The translations under genes and the position numbers were made by a program. 64,000 nt of DNA from Spiroplasma kunkelii CR2-3x (lineage in GTDB: Bacteria > Bacillota_I > Bacilli_A > Mycoplasmatales > Mycoplasmataceae): contig NZ_CP010899.1 of the NCBI RefSeq assembly GCF_001274875.1, positions 1,178,001-1,242,000 on the forward strand, given 5' to 3'. Below, piece after piece: positions 30,005 through 40,196 of the stretch. Within the stretch, counting starts at the first letter, position 1. Every line of letters starts with the position of its first letter. Under the pieces are notes generated by a model, which did no database searches, had not been told where the DNA came from, and saw only the letters and a program-made list of their open reading frames with translations.

Positions 30005-30332
30005 GGCTCTACAAGTGTTTAATTTAAAATTACATATTTTTTAGGGAAGGTTCCCCAACAAGGCATTTCCGCCGGCATGAAACCATTAGAGCTGTTAACT
30101 TGTTTTTTTGCGATTTTGTAAATTAATGACTTTGATTAAGATAGACGCGTAGTGGTGCATTCATAACTATTAATTGCAAGAAGAAAAATAAAATCGTGTG
30201 CGTAGAGGTTAAATAACTTTTAAGAACTGGGCAAGGATTTCTTAATTAATCTACTAGTGGGGACTTGATGAGGAGGTACTTAATACTACAAGTAACTACA
30301 AAATGTAGAACATTGTAGTACTTTGTAGTTAA
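30005..30332 (+). ncRNA. Conserved structured element, copy 2
   Basis: Long-range complementary segments nest: CTCTAC (30007-30012) with GTAGAG (30202-30207), and inside it CGATTTT (30111-30117) with AAAATCG (30190-30196). A hairpin TTAAGAA/TTCTTAA surrounds CTGGGCAAGGAT (about 30219-30244). GC-rich islands (ttccgccggcatgaaacc, gacgcgtagtggtgc, ctactagtggggac) stand out in ~25% GC DNA. No frame is conserved across the three copies. The end (30284-30330) holds two interleaved inverted repeats ahead of the next gene. Confidence 0.6.
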
Positions 30333-30360
30333 TTGTAAAAAGGAGAATTTAAAAATAACT

Positions 30361-30519
30361 ATGAAAAAGAAAATATGTTTTAAAAAAAGATATTGAGGTT
30401 ATTGTTTTAAATGTAATCAAGAAAATAAAGAAGAAATTGAAAATAGATTGATTAAATACACACTTGGACAAGATGAAATTACTGCTGAACATTGAGCATT
30501 AAATACTAGAAAGAATTAG
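30361..30519 (+). CDS. Small CxxC phage protein
   Basis: 52 aa, 'MKKKICFKKRYWGYCFKCNQ', ending 'DEITAEHWALNTRKN', TAG 30519. Homologous to 8410-8544. RBS AAAAAGGAG is 18 nt before this ATG; the nearer in-frame upstream codon, ATG in copies 1 and 3, is ATA here, so initiation may be weak. Confidence 0.55.
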
Positions 30520-30532
30520 GAGGAATTAAATT

Positions 30533-30703
30533 ATGGAAAAAAGATACTTATTAGTAATGAAATATGAAAATGAAGTTATAACTAAATCATTTTATACATT
30601 AAAAGAGGCAAAAATAACTGCTAAAGTTTAAAATCAACAAGAATGATTAACAACTATTATTGATTTAGAAGATGAAAATATTGAATGGCAAGGAGATAAA
30701 TAA
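30533..30703 (+). pseudogene. Small phage protein with one internal TAA
   Basis: 57-codon frame from ATG 30533 to TAA 30703, homologous to 53148-53306 ('FYTLKEAKITAK', 'NIEWQGDK'), interrupted by TAA at 30629. RBS TAGGAGG. Confidence 0.55.
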
Positions 30704-30704
30704 T

Positions 30705-31389
30705 ATGCGAAAAATAGATTGTTTTAAACACAAAGAACAAGTTAATAAAATAAGTAAAAAATTACAAGAATTGGGCTTTCGGTATAAAAATATTTTAGAT
30801 ATGTTATGTGATATTAGTAGAAATATTATTAAAAATTGCCGTATATGTAAAAATTATGAAAAAAAAATGGAAATATTAAATAATAAGTTTAGATTTATTG
30901 AAGAAGCAAAACATGAAAAAGGTACTTTTGGTTGATTTCAAATGGATTGTATTATTGGAAAAGAACATCAGTCAGCTTGTTTAACTTTTACGGAAGAAAA
31001 GAGTTTATATACTATTTGTTTTAAATTAAATCAGCATAATTCAGAAGAGGTTAATAATGCTCTTAAATGTATTTTTAAAAATAAACTTTATAAAGTAAGT
31101 ATAAAAGGAATTATTACAGATCAAGGTAAAGAATTTAGTAAGTGAAAAGAGATAGAGAAAATTACTAATACAAATGTTTATTTTGTGTGATGCTGGAACT
31201 CCAACTCAAAAAGCAAAAGTTGAAAGAATAAATAGAGGTATTAGAGAATATTTACCTAAAGGAACTGATTTTAATACTGTTACTCAAAAAGAAATTAATA
31301 AAGTTATGAAAATTATTAATGAAAAGCCTCGGCCAAGTTTAGGTTGATTATCCTCCAGAGAGGTATTTTTACAAAATATTAATATTTAA
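30705..31389 (+). pseudogene. Divergent IS30-like transposase, frameshifted
   Basis: ATG 30705, 'MRKIDCFKHKEQVNKISKKL', a zinc-like 'CRIC' motif, then DDE motifs 'FGWFQMDCIIGKEHQSAC', 'KGIITDQGKEFSK' and, after a one-base insertion near 31182, 'CDAGTPTQKAKVERINRGI'. Clearly more distant from the other IS30-like copies than they are from each other, so it came with a different virus. Confidence 0.75.
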
Positions 31390-31539
31390 CTTTTTTAAAT
31401 ATAAATTATATATTTGTAACAAATTTTTCTTTTTGTCGTGCTTAAATATTAATTTATATTTAAAAAAGTTATTTTTTTTTGAAAAAATATTGCATTTTAA
31501 AATAAAAAGTATATTATCAAATTAATAAGGGTTAATTGA

Positions 31540-31690
31540 CCTACTTGCATCTTTACAATACATATTAACAATGTTTATTAACAGTGTTTATTAAACATTA
31601 AATAAACAATATATTAGTATTATTTATAACATTGTTAATAATCAGTGTTTATTACAATAAATAAACATTATATAAACATTATTTTTCAAT
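31540..31690. repeat. Iterated AT-rich viral intergenic region
   Basis: Many inverted and direct copies of the motif gtttatta / taataaac (for example aacaatgtttattaacagtg). The same ~130 bp recurs in reverse at 42985-43130, in the same place relative to viral genes. Conservation and repetition suggest the viral replication origin or packaging signal. Confidence 0.55.
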
Positions 31691-31691
31691 A

Positions 31692-31853
31692 TTGAGTTGA
31701 AATGATAAAGATTTTCCACACTTTGTACTTGCAATTATTATGTCTGTATTTGCTTTTATAATATTTATTTTTATTATTATTTATTATATAAAAATTATTC
31801 TTGAATGTAAGGTAGACTTTGATGTTGAAAAAGAAAAATTAATTCAATATTAA
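31692..31853 (+). pseudogene. Plectrovirus membrane protein, N-terminally truncated
   Basis: Reads 'LSWNDKDFPHFVLAIIMSVF' and ends '[12 protein letters not shown]', with one membrane helix. The copy at 42785-42958 supplies the missing start ('MDMKFKTTKEYKKIKRDFIK') and the shared 'SWNDK', showing that about 130 bp has been deleted here. TTG 31692 is the only start left. Confidence 0.55.
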
Positions 31854-31875
31854 CAAATTGAAGGAGTTGATAAAA

Positions 31876-32178
31876 TTGAGTAATTTTGTTAAGAAAAATC
31901 AGAATATAGAAAATTATTTTATTAGTAAGGAATTTATCCCTTTTACAACAGATAAAGCAAGTTTTATTAATTTACCCAATCATAATCGCCATATTGGTTT
32001 TTGGTTGAGTAATAAGTTTATTTATCCGAGTGAAAAACATTCAGAGCAAGTAGCAATCGGTTTGATTTATGATAATTCTTATCCTATTGTGAAATATGAT
32101 GAAAATTTAAAACGACAAACTTGAAAGTATTTAACTAGAACAGCCTTAATCAATTTATATAATCAATATATTATATAA
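31876..32178 (+). CDS. Plectrovirus protein, ~100 aa
   Basis: TTG 31876 start, chosen because GAAGGAG lies 10 nt before it; stop TAA 32178. '[20 protein letters not shown]', then '[20 protein letters not shown]', many basic and aromatic residues, no membrane segment. Its position at the head of the viral late block and its character would suit a single-strand DNA-binding or replication protein, but no motif proves this. Confidence 0.6.
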
Positions 32179-32206
32179 TCAATATAAACAAAATTAATTT
32201 ACTAAA

Positions 32207-32332
32207 ATGAAAAAAGCGTTATTTTCAAGTGAACCTAAAAAAGTAAAAGCAAATAATAACAATAATAATTTTACAAATTGAAGTGTTAAAAAAGTGCAAG
32301 AATTAATTAATGATTTAGAAAGTTTAAATTAA
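32207..32332 (+). CDS. Small plectrovirus protein (41 aa)
   Basis: 'MKKALFSSEPKKVKANNN', then 'FTNWSVKKVQELINDLESLN'. Basic, Asn-rich, soluble. TAA overlaps the next ATG (TAAATG), so translation is probably coupled. Unknown role. Confidence 0.5.
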
Positions 32333-32482
32333 ATGAGTTTATATGATTATTGAGTTCAATTTGTTAGTTATATTATTGATGCAAATGCCCCTGAATTTTT
32401 ATATGTTATATAGTTTGTGTTATTTATTGTTTTGTTTTTTGGAATGTTTTTTAAACTTATTCAAAAAATGTGGAGTTTTTAA
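32333..32482 (+). pseudogene. Small plectrovirus membrane protein with TAG
   Basis: 'MSLYDYWVQFVSYIIDANAP', then TAG at codon 27, then a hydrophobic helix 'FVLFIVLFFGMFFKLIQKMW'. 49 codons in one frame; CAG (Gln) would restore it. Confidence 0.5.
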
Positions 32483-32484
32483 AA

Positions 32485-32688
32485 ATGCAAAATGATTGAA
32501 TTAAATTAAAAGATTTTTTTATTCATATATTTTTGTTTATAGATAAAACGAATGTTGAAAGTATTACAATGTGGAATTTAACACAAAATGAATATTTAAT
32601 TTTAATGGTTGGTGTTTGAATTGTGATTTGGTTTTTTACTTGGTTTTTCTTGTGAATGGTTTTTAAAATAGTTGGGTATTTTAAATAA
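32485..32688 (+). CDS. Plectrovirus membrane protein (67 aa)
   Basis: 'MQNDWIKLKDFFIHIFLFID' then a strong Trp-rich membrane helix ('WIVIWFFTWFFLWMVF'), several Trp from TGA. Stop overlaps the start of the ATPase gene by one base. Likely minor virion or assembly protein. Confidence 0.55.
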
Positions 32689-33680
32689 TGAAAAAGTTTA
32701 TATTTTTCTTTAAAAACTATTGTTATATTAGTGGTTCAATGTTTTTGTTTAGTTTAATTGATTTATTATTTTGGATAATTTCTTGGTATTGTGTTGGTTT
32801 AGTATTTTTAATATTATTTGCTTTGCAGTGTGTTTATTTTGTGTGATGATTGTGAAAAAATATTTTTTATCAGTTAAACGCTTTTCGGTTAGTTCAATTT
32901 ATTTGAGATAATCCGTTATCAGTTATTATTGGAAAGTTAGGAACTGGTAAAACATTACTTTTAACTTATTTATCGCAAGTTATGAAATTATTGACAGATA
33001 AAATTTATAGTAATTATCCGTTAGAAGATGATTTTTATTTAGATTTTACCGACCGAACAAAATTAGTTCCTCTGGATGATAATGTTATTTTATTTGATGA
33101 AAGTTATTTATATATTGATGGAACTAGTCCTCATGATGAGAAAAAAGTTCATAGTGGTAAAATACCGGGAATTGTTTTAGCAAGACATTTTGGTAATCGT
33201 GCGTTGTTTACTGCTCAGCGTGAGGGTATGATTTGAAATAATATTCGCCAGTTAGCAAGTGGAATTATTATTCCAATTTCATTGAAAAAACATGTTGCTA
33301 AAAAAGGATTTAATTTTTTTAATAGTTTCTTTATTATGCGAATTGGAATTTTTCAAGATATAACGGATTATGAAACTTGAAAAACAAAATCAGTAGAACG
33401 AGCAGTAGAAGATAAACGAGTAAAAGATAAGTCGGATGTTGGATTAGGAATTCGGTTTTTTAAAATAATTATTCCACTTTAATTTGCCAATAAATATGAT
33501 AGTCAATGATTAAAATTTTTTCGTTATTTAAAAAATGATGAAATTATTGATAAAAAAGAATATTATTGGTCAGAAATCACAAAATTAAGTGTTAAAGAAC
33601 GATTGGAGTTATTTGATATTGATATTTTGAAAAAAAATTTAAAACCTAAAAAAGAGAAAGGAAATAGTAAAAATGATTAA
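32688..33680 (+). pseudogene. Zot-like morphogenesis ATPase (plectrovirus ORF2), one TAA
   Basis: 330-codon frame. Two membrane helices in the first 65 residues, Walker A 'IIGKLGTGKTLLLTYLS', Walker B 'NVILFDESYLYIDG', then 'VLARHFGNRALFTAQREGM', the pattern of filamentous-phage gene I/Zot assembly ATPases. The only lesion is TAA 33480, a likely former CAA, 66 codons from the end. The truncated protein would retain the ATPase core. Confidence 0.75.
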
Positions 33681-34050
33681 TTTATTAGTTGAAAATAATA
33701 ATAGTAATTGAGACAAGATTTTTAGTTTTGTTTTTGATATATTTTTGTTTATTTTTGATGTAGTTTGAAATACAAAATTACCGATGACAAATACATCGAT
33801 TGCTTATTTTTTAGTCTTTTTTATGGTTATTAAGTTATCAATTTATGCAATTCATGGCACATCAACACAATATAATAATTTAGGTTAAACAGTTAATAAT
33901 GGTGTTTCGCAAGTATATTAATCAACCGCACGAAAAGGTATTGGAATAGATAAAAAAGTTTATCACAATAGTAATAAGCAACAAGTTAAATTAGAAATTA
34001 AAAGTCAAAATATTAGACAACAAGCAAAAATTAAAAGAGGTGTTAAATAA
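33673..34050 (+). pseudogene. Plectrovirus membrane protein with two TAA codons
   Basis: 125 codons in frame: 'MINLLVENNNSNWDKIFSFV', a hydrophobic segment 'IAYFLVFFMVIKLSIYAI', then a basic Gln/Lys tail. TAA after 'QYNNLG' and after 'SQVY', both plausible Gln sites. Overlaps the ATPase gene end by 8 nt. Confidence 0.55.
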
Positions 34051-34289
34051 TGATTAAATTAGTTTTATTTGTGGCGGCGGCAATTGCTATATTTGGAACT
34101 GGTTTTATTACTGTTATTATTAATCAATTTACATCAGCAAAAAATATTATTATGGATTTATATAATTCTGATACTTGGTTGATTTGATTATTTGATAGAA
34201 TGGCAGTTTTGTTTAGTCATCCATTAATGTTAACAATATCAAGTTTATATATTGTTGGGTTTATTGTTTCAAAAACATTGTATAGTTAG
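34050..34289 (+). CDS. Plectrovirus membrane protein (79 aa)
   Basis: '[20 protein letters not shown]' signal/anchor helix, a polar middle and a second helix '[16 protein letters not shown]'. Intact, TAG 34289, followed by a good RBS for the next gene. Probable minor coat or assembly protein. Confidence 0.6.
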
Positions 34290-34300
34290 GAGTTAAGTTT

Positions 34301-34880
34301 ATGAAAAAATTGTTATCTTTATTTGTCATATTTATTTTAAGTTTTTTAGGTTTGGTTATTACATTTATTACTTTAACGGCGTTTAGACCCTTAAATGGAG
34401 AACACATTATACACTTAAACAAGAAAATAGTACTGATAAAGGTATTAGTGAAACTGATTTTATTAATACAATGTTTTTACGCAGTAATTTTTTTGAAAAC
34501 TGGTCAGAAACAAATTATTTTATTAATCCAACTTTGAAAACATCAAAGAAATTATCTTTTAATGATAAGTGGTATTTGTATTTTTTACAAGATAGTTATT
34601 CAACGGGAATTTCATTTGATAAACCCAGTGATGAGTTTATGGATTTATATAAAAATTGAGATAATTATGATAAAAAATATAACATTAATAAATTTTATGA
34701 TGTTGATAAAAAGCAATTTTTAAGAGAATTAACAAATTTTATTTATACTTTTACAAATAAATATAATTTAACAGCAATGTTAAATAAATTAAAAACAAAT
34801 ATATATGATTTGCAACAAGTTAATTTAAATTATGATTTTTATAATTGAAAACTAGTATCAAGTATTTCCTTCTCTCAAAA
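34301..34880 (+). pseudogene. Plectrovirus ORF1-like surface/adsorption protein, 5' part
   Basis: ATG 34301 'MKKLLSLFVIFILSFLGLVI' (signal), frameshift near 34405, then 'NTMFLRSNFFENWSETNYF', 'YLYFLQDSYSTGISFDKP' and 'NKYNLTAMLNKLKTNIYDLQ'. The full-length gene should be several times longer; it ends at a palindromic junction at 34840-34903. Confidence 0.6.
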
Positions 34881-34903
34881 TACTTGATACTAATTTCCAA
34901 TTA
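34840..34903. repeat. Imperfect palindrome at a viral/host junction
   Basis: ataattgaaaactagtatca...and its near complement ...tgatactaatttccaattat flank ccttctctc. The two arms encode the same 'NWKLVSSI' on opposite strands: viral ORF1 on plus, lipoprotein scrap on minus. Marks a fold-back or inversion junction. Confidence 0.6.
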
Positions 34904-35015
34904 TTATTTTCTGGTAGTTTTTCTGCTAATTTATCATCATAACAAGAAATTAAGTTTGTTGTACTTATTGCTGTTAATCCGATTGTTCCTAAAATTCTAA
35001 GTCATTTTTTAATAT
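34870..35015 (-). pseudogene. Lipoprotein start remnant
   Basis: Minus-strand 'WLRILGTIGLTAISTTNLIS' with lipobox Cys ('LISC') and 'DDKLAEKLPENNNWKLVSS', then stops. The initiator appears to be ATT instead of ATG. Typical Spiroplasma lipoprotein N terminus. Confidence 0.5.
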
Positions 35016-35132
35016 ATATTGTTCTTTTTTATTGTTTTATATATAATTGATTTTATCATATATCAATTATATATCAATTATTCGTATTAAATATTAAAAA
35101 TTTTATAAGTTAATGAAAGGTATATAAATGTT

Positions 35133-36121
35133 ATGTATAGTTATTTAAGTTTTATGGATAAAGTTAAATTAGAACAATTATTATTATTATTATTATCAAA
35201 AATTTTTTTAAAAAAGAATGGTAAACAAAATATTTCTGCAATTGCTAAATATTTTAATAGACATCCTAGTATTATTTTAAGAGAAATTAAAAAGTTTAAA
35301 AATATTGATTAATATAGTGCTTATAAGTTAGATAAAATGTATTATTATTATAAGAAAAGAAAAAACAATAATAAAAGATGTAATTTTACAGAAGAACAGA
35401 TTAATTTTATGAAAATTATACTTAATAAATATCGTGATTCTCCGATAGAATTTTTTTATCGTTATTTTTTAAAATTTGGTGTTAAATTTCCGGTTTCTTT
35501 TAAAACATTGTATAAATGAATTTGTTTGGGTTTTTATGGATTTTTAAAACAAAATTTACGATATCGTGGTAAAAAAATTGAAACAAAAGGAAAAAAGAAA
35601 ATCGTGGGCAATTAACTAATTTTAAGTCAATTTGAAACATTGAAAATAAACTTTCTAATGTTGGATGATTTGAAATGGATACTGTTGTTGGTAAAAATCA
35701 TCAATCTTCTCTTTTAGTTTTAGTATAACAATCAAGTAAAAAATATTTTGTAGTAAAATTAGAAAATCATACTGCTATGGAAGTTTTATCAAAATTTAAA
35801 GATATGGTTATAAATAATAATTTAATTGGGAAAATGAAAGGAATAATAACTGATAGAGGGAAAAAATTTAGCAAATGACGAGAAATGGAAATCTTTGCTG
35901 AAACACAAGTGTATTTTTGTGATGTTGGTAAACCACAACAAAAACCTTTAATTGAATATATGAATAGTGAATTAAGAAAATGATTTCCTCTTGGAACTGA
36001 TTTTAATAATGTTAGTCAAAAACGAATTGATTGAGTAGTTAATAATGTAATAAATGAAAAACTCCAACCGTGTTTAAATTGAATAAGTGCAAAAGAAGTA
36101 TTTTTACAGAATATTAAATAA
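35133..36121 (+). pseudogene. IS30-like (SpV1 ORF3-type) transposase
   Basis: ATG 35133, 'YLSFMDKVKLEQLLLLLL', helix-turn-helix 'SAIAKYFNRHPSIILREI', DDE core 'VGWFEMDTVVGKNHQSS', 'GIITDRGKKFSKWREMEIF', 'IEYMNSELRKWFPLGTDF', TAA 36121. TAA near 35312 and 35729 and a frameshift near 35600 kill it. Close relative of the intact 58358 gene. The TIR follows at 36263. Confidence 0.8.
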
Positions 36122-36297
36122 ATTTATTAATAAAAAAACTTAATAAATTATTTTTTAGTGTGTAAATATATATAAAATATAAAGAAAAATTAAAAATATT
36201 TTTAATTTTTTTAAATTTATGGTTGATTTTTGTAATTTTTATTATACTATTTAATTAATAAAGATTTGTTGCACTTCATTTTACACGTTTCAAAACT

Positions 36298-36353
36298 AAA
36301 AAGAACACTTATTCCTATAAATATCATTATTTAAATGGTAAAATGTTCTTTTT
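36298..36353 (-). terminator. tyrS terminator
   Basis: aaaaagaaca / tgttcttttt arms across a 36-nt AT-rich loop, right behind the tyrS stop on the minus strand, ending in a T run. Confidence 0.55.
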
Positions 36354-37616
<1,263 letters not shown>

Positions 37617-37669
37617 AATTATCTCCTTTGCTATTTAAAAAACTCTAAATTATTAGAGTTATTTCTTAT

Positions 37670-38164
37670 CTACTTTTGAATCTTTTTTAATTGGGAAGAC
37701 TTTCCTTCTTCAATAATTTTTTCAGAAATTGATGCTGATGTTTTTTTCAAATCTTCAGTTACCTTAATTCCAGCGTCAATTGCTGAAACTGTTATTTTTG
37801 CTAAATCTTTTGCAACTGCGCGCACATTAGGTGATTTTGCTGCTGCTTTAATTAATTTAACTGCACCATTATCAATTTTCTTTAATGTCTTATAAGCCAT
37901 TTCTTTTGTTGAAGCAGAATCTAAAATTTCAACTGCACCTTTGACATTTTTAATGTGCAATTCAATATCAGCTGCAACTTCATCTGATTCTATTCCTTGC
38001 GATTTTTTTCATACAATCTCAATTTTATTAACCATTTTTTTAAGTTGTGGATTATATTTTTTAACTAAATTAATGAAATCTTGTCGTAATTCTGAACCTT
38101 TTTTCGGAGCAATTAACATTCCTACTACCATCACTGCCAATGTTTTAACAAATTTAAATGCCAT
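37670..38164 (-). CDS. YtxH-like membrane-anchored protein
   Basis: 164 aa, 'MAFKFVKTLAVMVVGMLIAP' followed by 'KKGSELRQDF', the glycine/'APKKG' motif of YtxH-type proteins, then a long helical Lys/Ala-rich part. ATG 38164 is 2 nt from the stop of the upstream gene, so the two are translationally coupled. Role unclear; related proteins are linked to envelope stress in Firmicutes. Confidence 0.6.
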
Positions 38165-38166
38165 AA

Positions 38167-38520
38167 TTATTCCTTCTCATCAGAATTAGCAAAATCTTTT
38201 AATTTATCAACAATTCGATATGCAATGTCTTTATTACGAGCAATAATTTTCACTCATGCTTTAACATTTCGTTTTGCAAAAGCTTCAAAAACATCAATAT
38301 AATTTGAAACTTTAACAACGGTATCAACAGTAGAATTTAACATTTCTGATTTATAAGTTAAGTCTTCAACAAAATAATCAAATTTCTTAGCAGCAATTGC
38401 AACTTTTCGCGCAGCAATAATGCCATAACAGCAAAAAACAATTGTTAAACATAATAAAACAATGATTAAAATTGTTTGTGAAATTAATAAATTATCATTT
38501 GTTGCTAACATATATATCAT
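38167..38520 (-). CDS. Small membrane protein coupled to the YtxH-like gene
   Basis: 117 aa from ATG 38520 (RBS AAAGGGTG); ATG 38511 is an alternative. One strong helix 'TILIIVLLCLTIVFCCYGII', then a helical domain ending 'WVKIIARNKDIAYRIVDKLK'. Resembles DUF948-type proteins that often precede YtxH genes. Family assignment by neighbour only. Confidence 0.55.
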
Positions 38521-38752
38521 TATTTTTCACCCTTTTTCTAATAGTATTAAAATTACTTTTATATTATAACTTATTTTATAGTTTATTTTAAATAATATTA
38601 GAATAATGTTCGAATATTATTTTAGGTACCAGTTTAAAAATAATTTTAGACTATTTTTAAAAATAGTTAATCATTAAACCGATTAATTTAAAAGTATCTT
38701 ATTTACACATTTATTAAAACACATTTCTTTAAAAAAGGGAATACTAAAATGA

Positions 38753-38780
38753 GAATATTTTTAAAATATTCTTTTTTCGT
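38753..38780. terminator. Intrinsic terminator
   Basis: agaatattt-ttaa-aatattcttttttc; between the transposase-like gene end and the 38520 gene. Confidence 0.55.
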
Positions 38781-38802
38781 AATATTACTGGTTTTTTAAC
38801 TA

Positions 38803-40046
38803 CTATCTTACTGCTGTTATTTCTTTTAATACTTTACTAATACTAGTAGTGCGATAATTCATTACAGGAATTCCTCCCTTTTTAGGTTCATATAATGAAT
38901 TATTAGCATTATTATTTCACTTAGCCATTTTTATATTTTCCAATGAAATGTCTTTATTTTCAAGTTGTTCATTAAACATTTCTTTAACTAAGTTTAATCC
39001 ATTAATTTTTGCTACACGTAAGACTAAAATGTTTCTAAATGAATCATACGAATAGATCTTATTCCCGTGGCCTAATTGTGCTTTTATTGTATGCGATATT
39101 AATGCTTCTGCACATGCGCTTAAACATCAATCATGTTTATATGCAATAATTCCATCTTTACGTTTTTTAAAATATTTAATTACATTTAATAAATTATTTT
39201 GTTTAGTAATTAAATTAGGTTTATTTTTAAAGCATTCTAAATGAGTGATTAATTTTGTATATTCTCCATTGTTAAAAAGACCTTTACAAATTTTAAACTG
39301 TAATTTATCGTACTTACTTTTTAAATTAAATACTGTTCCAATTTTTCTAATTGCATGAAACTTATCTAAAACATATTTTGCATTTAAAAAATGAGAAGTA
39401 TTTTTTATCCAATCAGCGCCATCTCCACATACAATAAATTGAGTATCAGGTGTAATATTATAATATTTTGACATTTCTTTAAAAAGTTCTTCACTATATT
39501 CTAATGTATTAATATTTGTAGCAGTTCTTAATAATTTACAATAAGTTCTTTTATTTAATAAAATTGAATTTCCAACTCTTTCATCTTCTGGCATATGACC
39601 TTGATGAAAAAATGCTGTACGAATTCGAAATTTCTTCTTCTTATTTTTCTCTTTCAAAGATAAAAAAGTATCATCTAGAACAATATAAATATATTTTGAT
39701 GATGTTTTATTGCTAAATTTATTACTTGCATTTTCTAAATTAAGATCCAATTTATTAATTAATCTAGCTATTGAAGAATATAAAAGACTTTTAACTGGAA
39801 TCATATCATTAATGTCTTTAATTCTTTTTCCATCAGCTACATTAGTTAATATTAATTCTTTTAAATCATGTGTAATTTTTTGATATTTTTCAAATTTTAA
39901 ATCTTCTAATAAAAGACATTTAAATCGTCATTTACCATAATTTTTTGTTTTATTATTATACGCACTTGCATCTCAAAATTTATAACGTCTAATTTTAATC
40001 TGAATATCTCCAAGTAATGTAATAAAACATCTTTTTTTAAAACCTT
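38803..40046 (-). CDS. ICE-type transposase-like protein, no start of its own
   Basis: About 412 open codons ending TAG 38803. 'CFITLLGDIQIKIRRYKFWD', 'IYIVLDDTFLSLKEKNKKKK' (first Asp), 'FIVCGDGADWIKNTSHFL' then 'AKYVLDKFHAIRKIG', and 'HDWCLSACAEALISHTIKAQ' near the end: same family as 26472-27704. It begins at an A7 tract (40032-40038) inside the kinase fragment; a -1 slip on A-AAA-AAA would join kinase to transposase. No RBS or ATG precedes its conserved N terminus. Otherwise undamaged with TGA as Trp. Confidence 0.7.
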
Positions 40047-40196
40047 ATTATTTAATTCTGAATATCATTCATAAGTATTAGGTGTTTTAGAATCTGAATG
40101 AACTATCATTCCTTTTGAACTTAAATTATTCATTAATTTATTTGCAAAAGTTGTTTTTCCAACACCATCAATACCCTCTAATACTATCTTATTCAT
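40043..40196 (-). pseudogene. N-terminal fragment of a thymidylate-kinase-like P-loop protein
   Basis: 'MNKIVLEGIDGVGKTTFANK' has the Walker A of nucleoside/nucleotide kinases (EG-DG-GKTT), then 'SSKGMIVHSDSKTPNTYEWY'. After ~50 residues it meets transposase sequence in the -1 frame. ATG 40196 overlaps the end of the upstream gene by 8 nt, so it was the second gene of a coupled pair. Confidence 0.65.

Larger units (their letters stand above)
28937..36285. mobile_element. Mosaic SpV1/SVTS2-type plectrovirus provirus
   Basis: Contains the viral small genes and coat (28994-29633), an inserted tailed-phage module (29736-30703), a divergent IS30-like gene, an AT-rich iterated region, the morphogenesis genes (31876-34289), a broken ORF1, an inverted lipoprotein scrap and a second IS30-like gene. 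The right end carries the TIR TTTGTTGCACTTCATT...TACA (36263-36285); the left TIR is missing. Most genes are interrupted, so it cannot be a productive virus. Confidence 0.75.

Noticed and set aside
30005-30270. Group I or II intron, or tmRNA, for the conserved element
   Set aside because: A GTGCG-like string occurs, but there is no domain V-type hairpin, no P/Q/R/S core, no alanine tag frame and no interrupted host gene.
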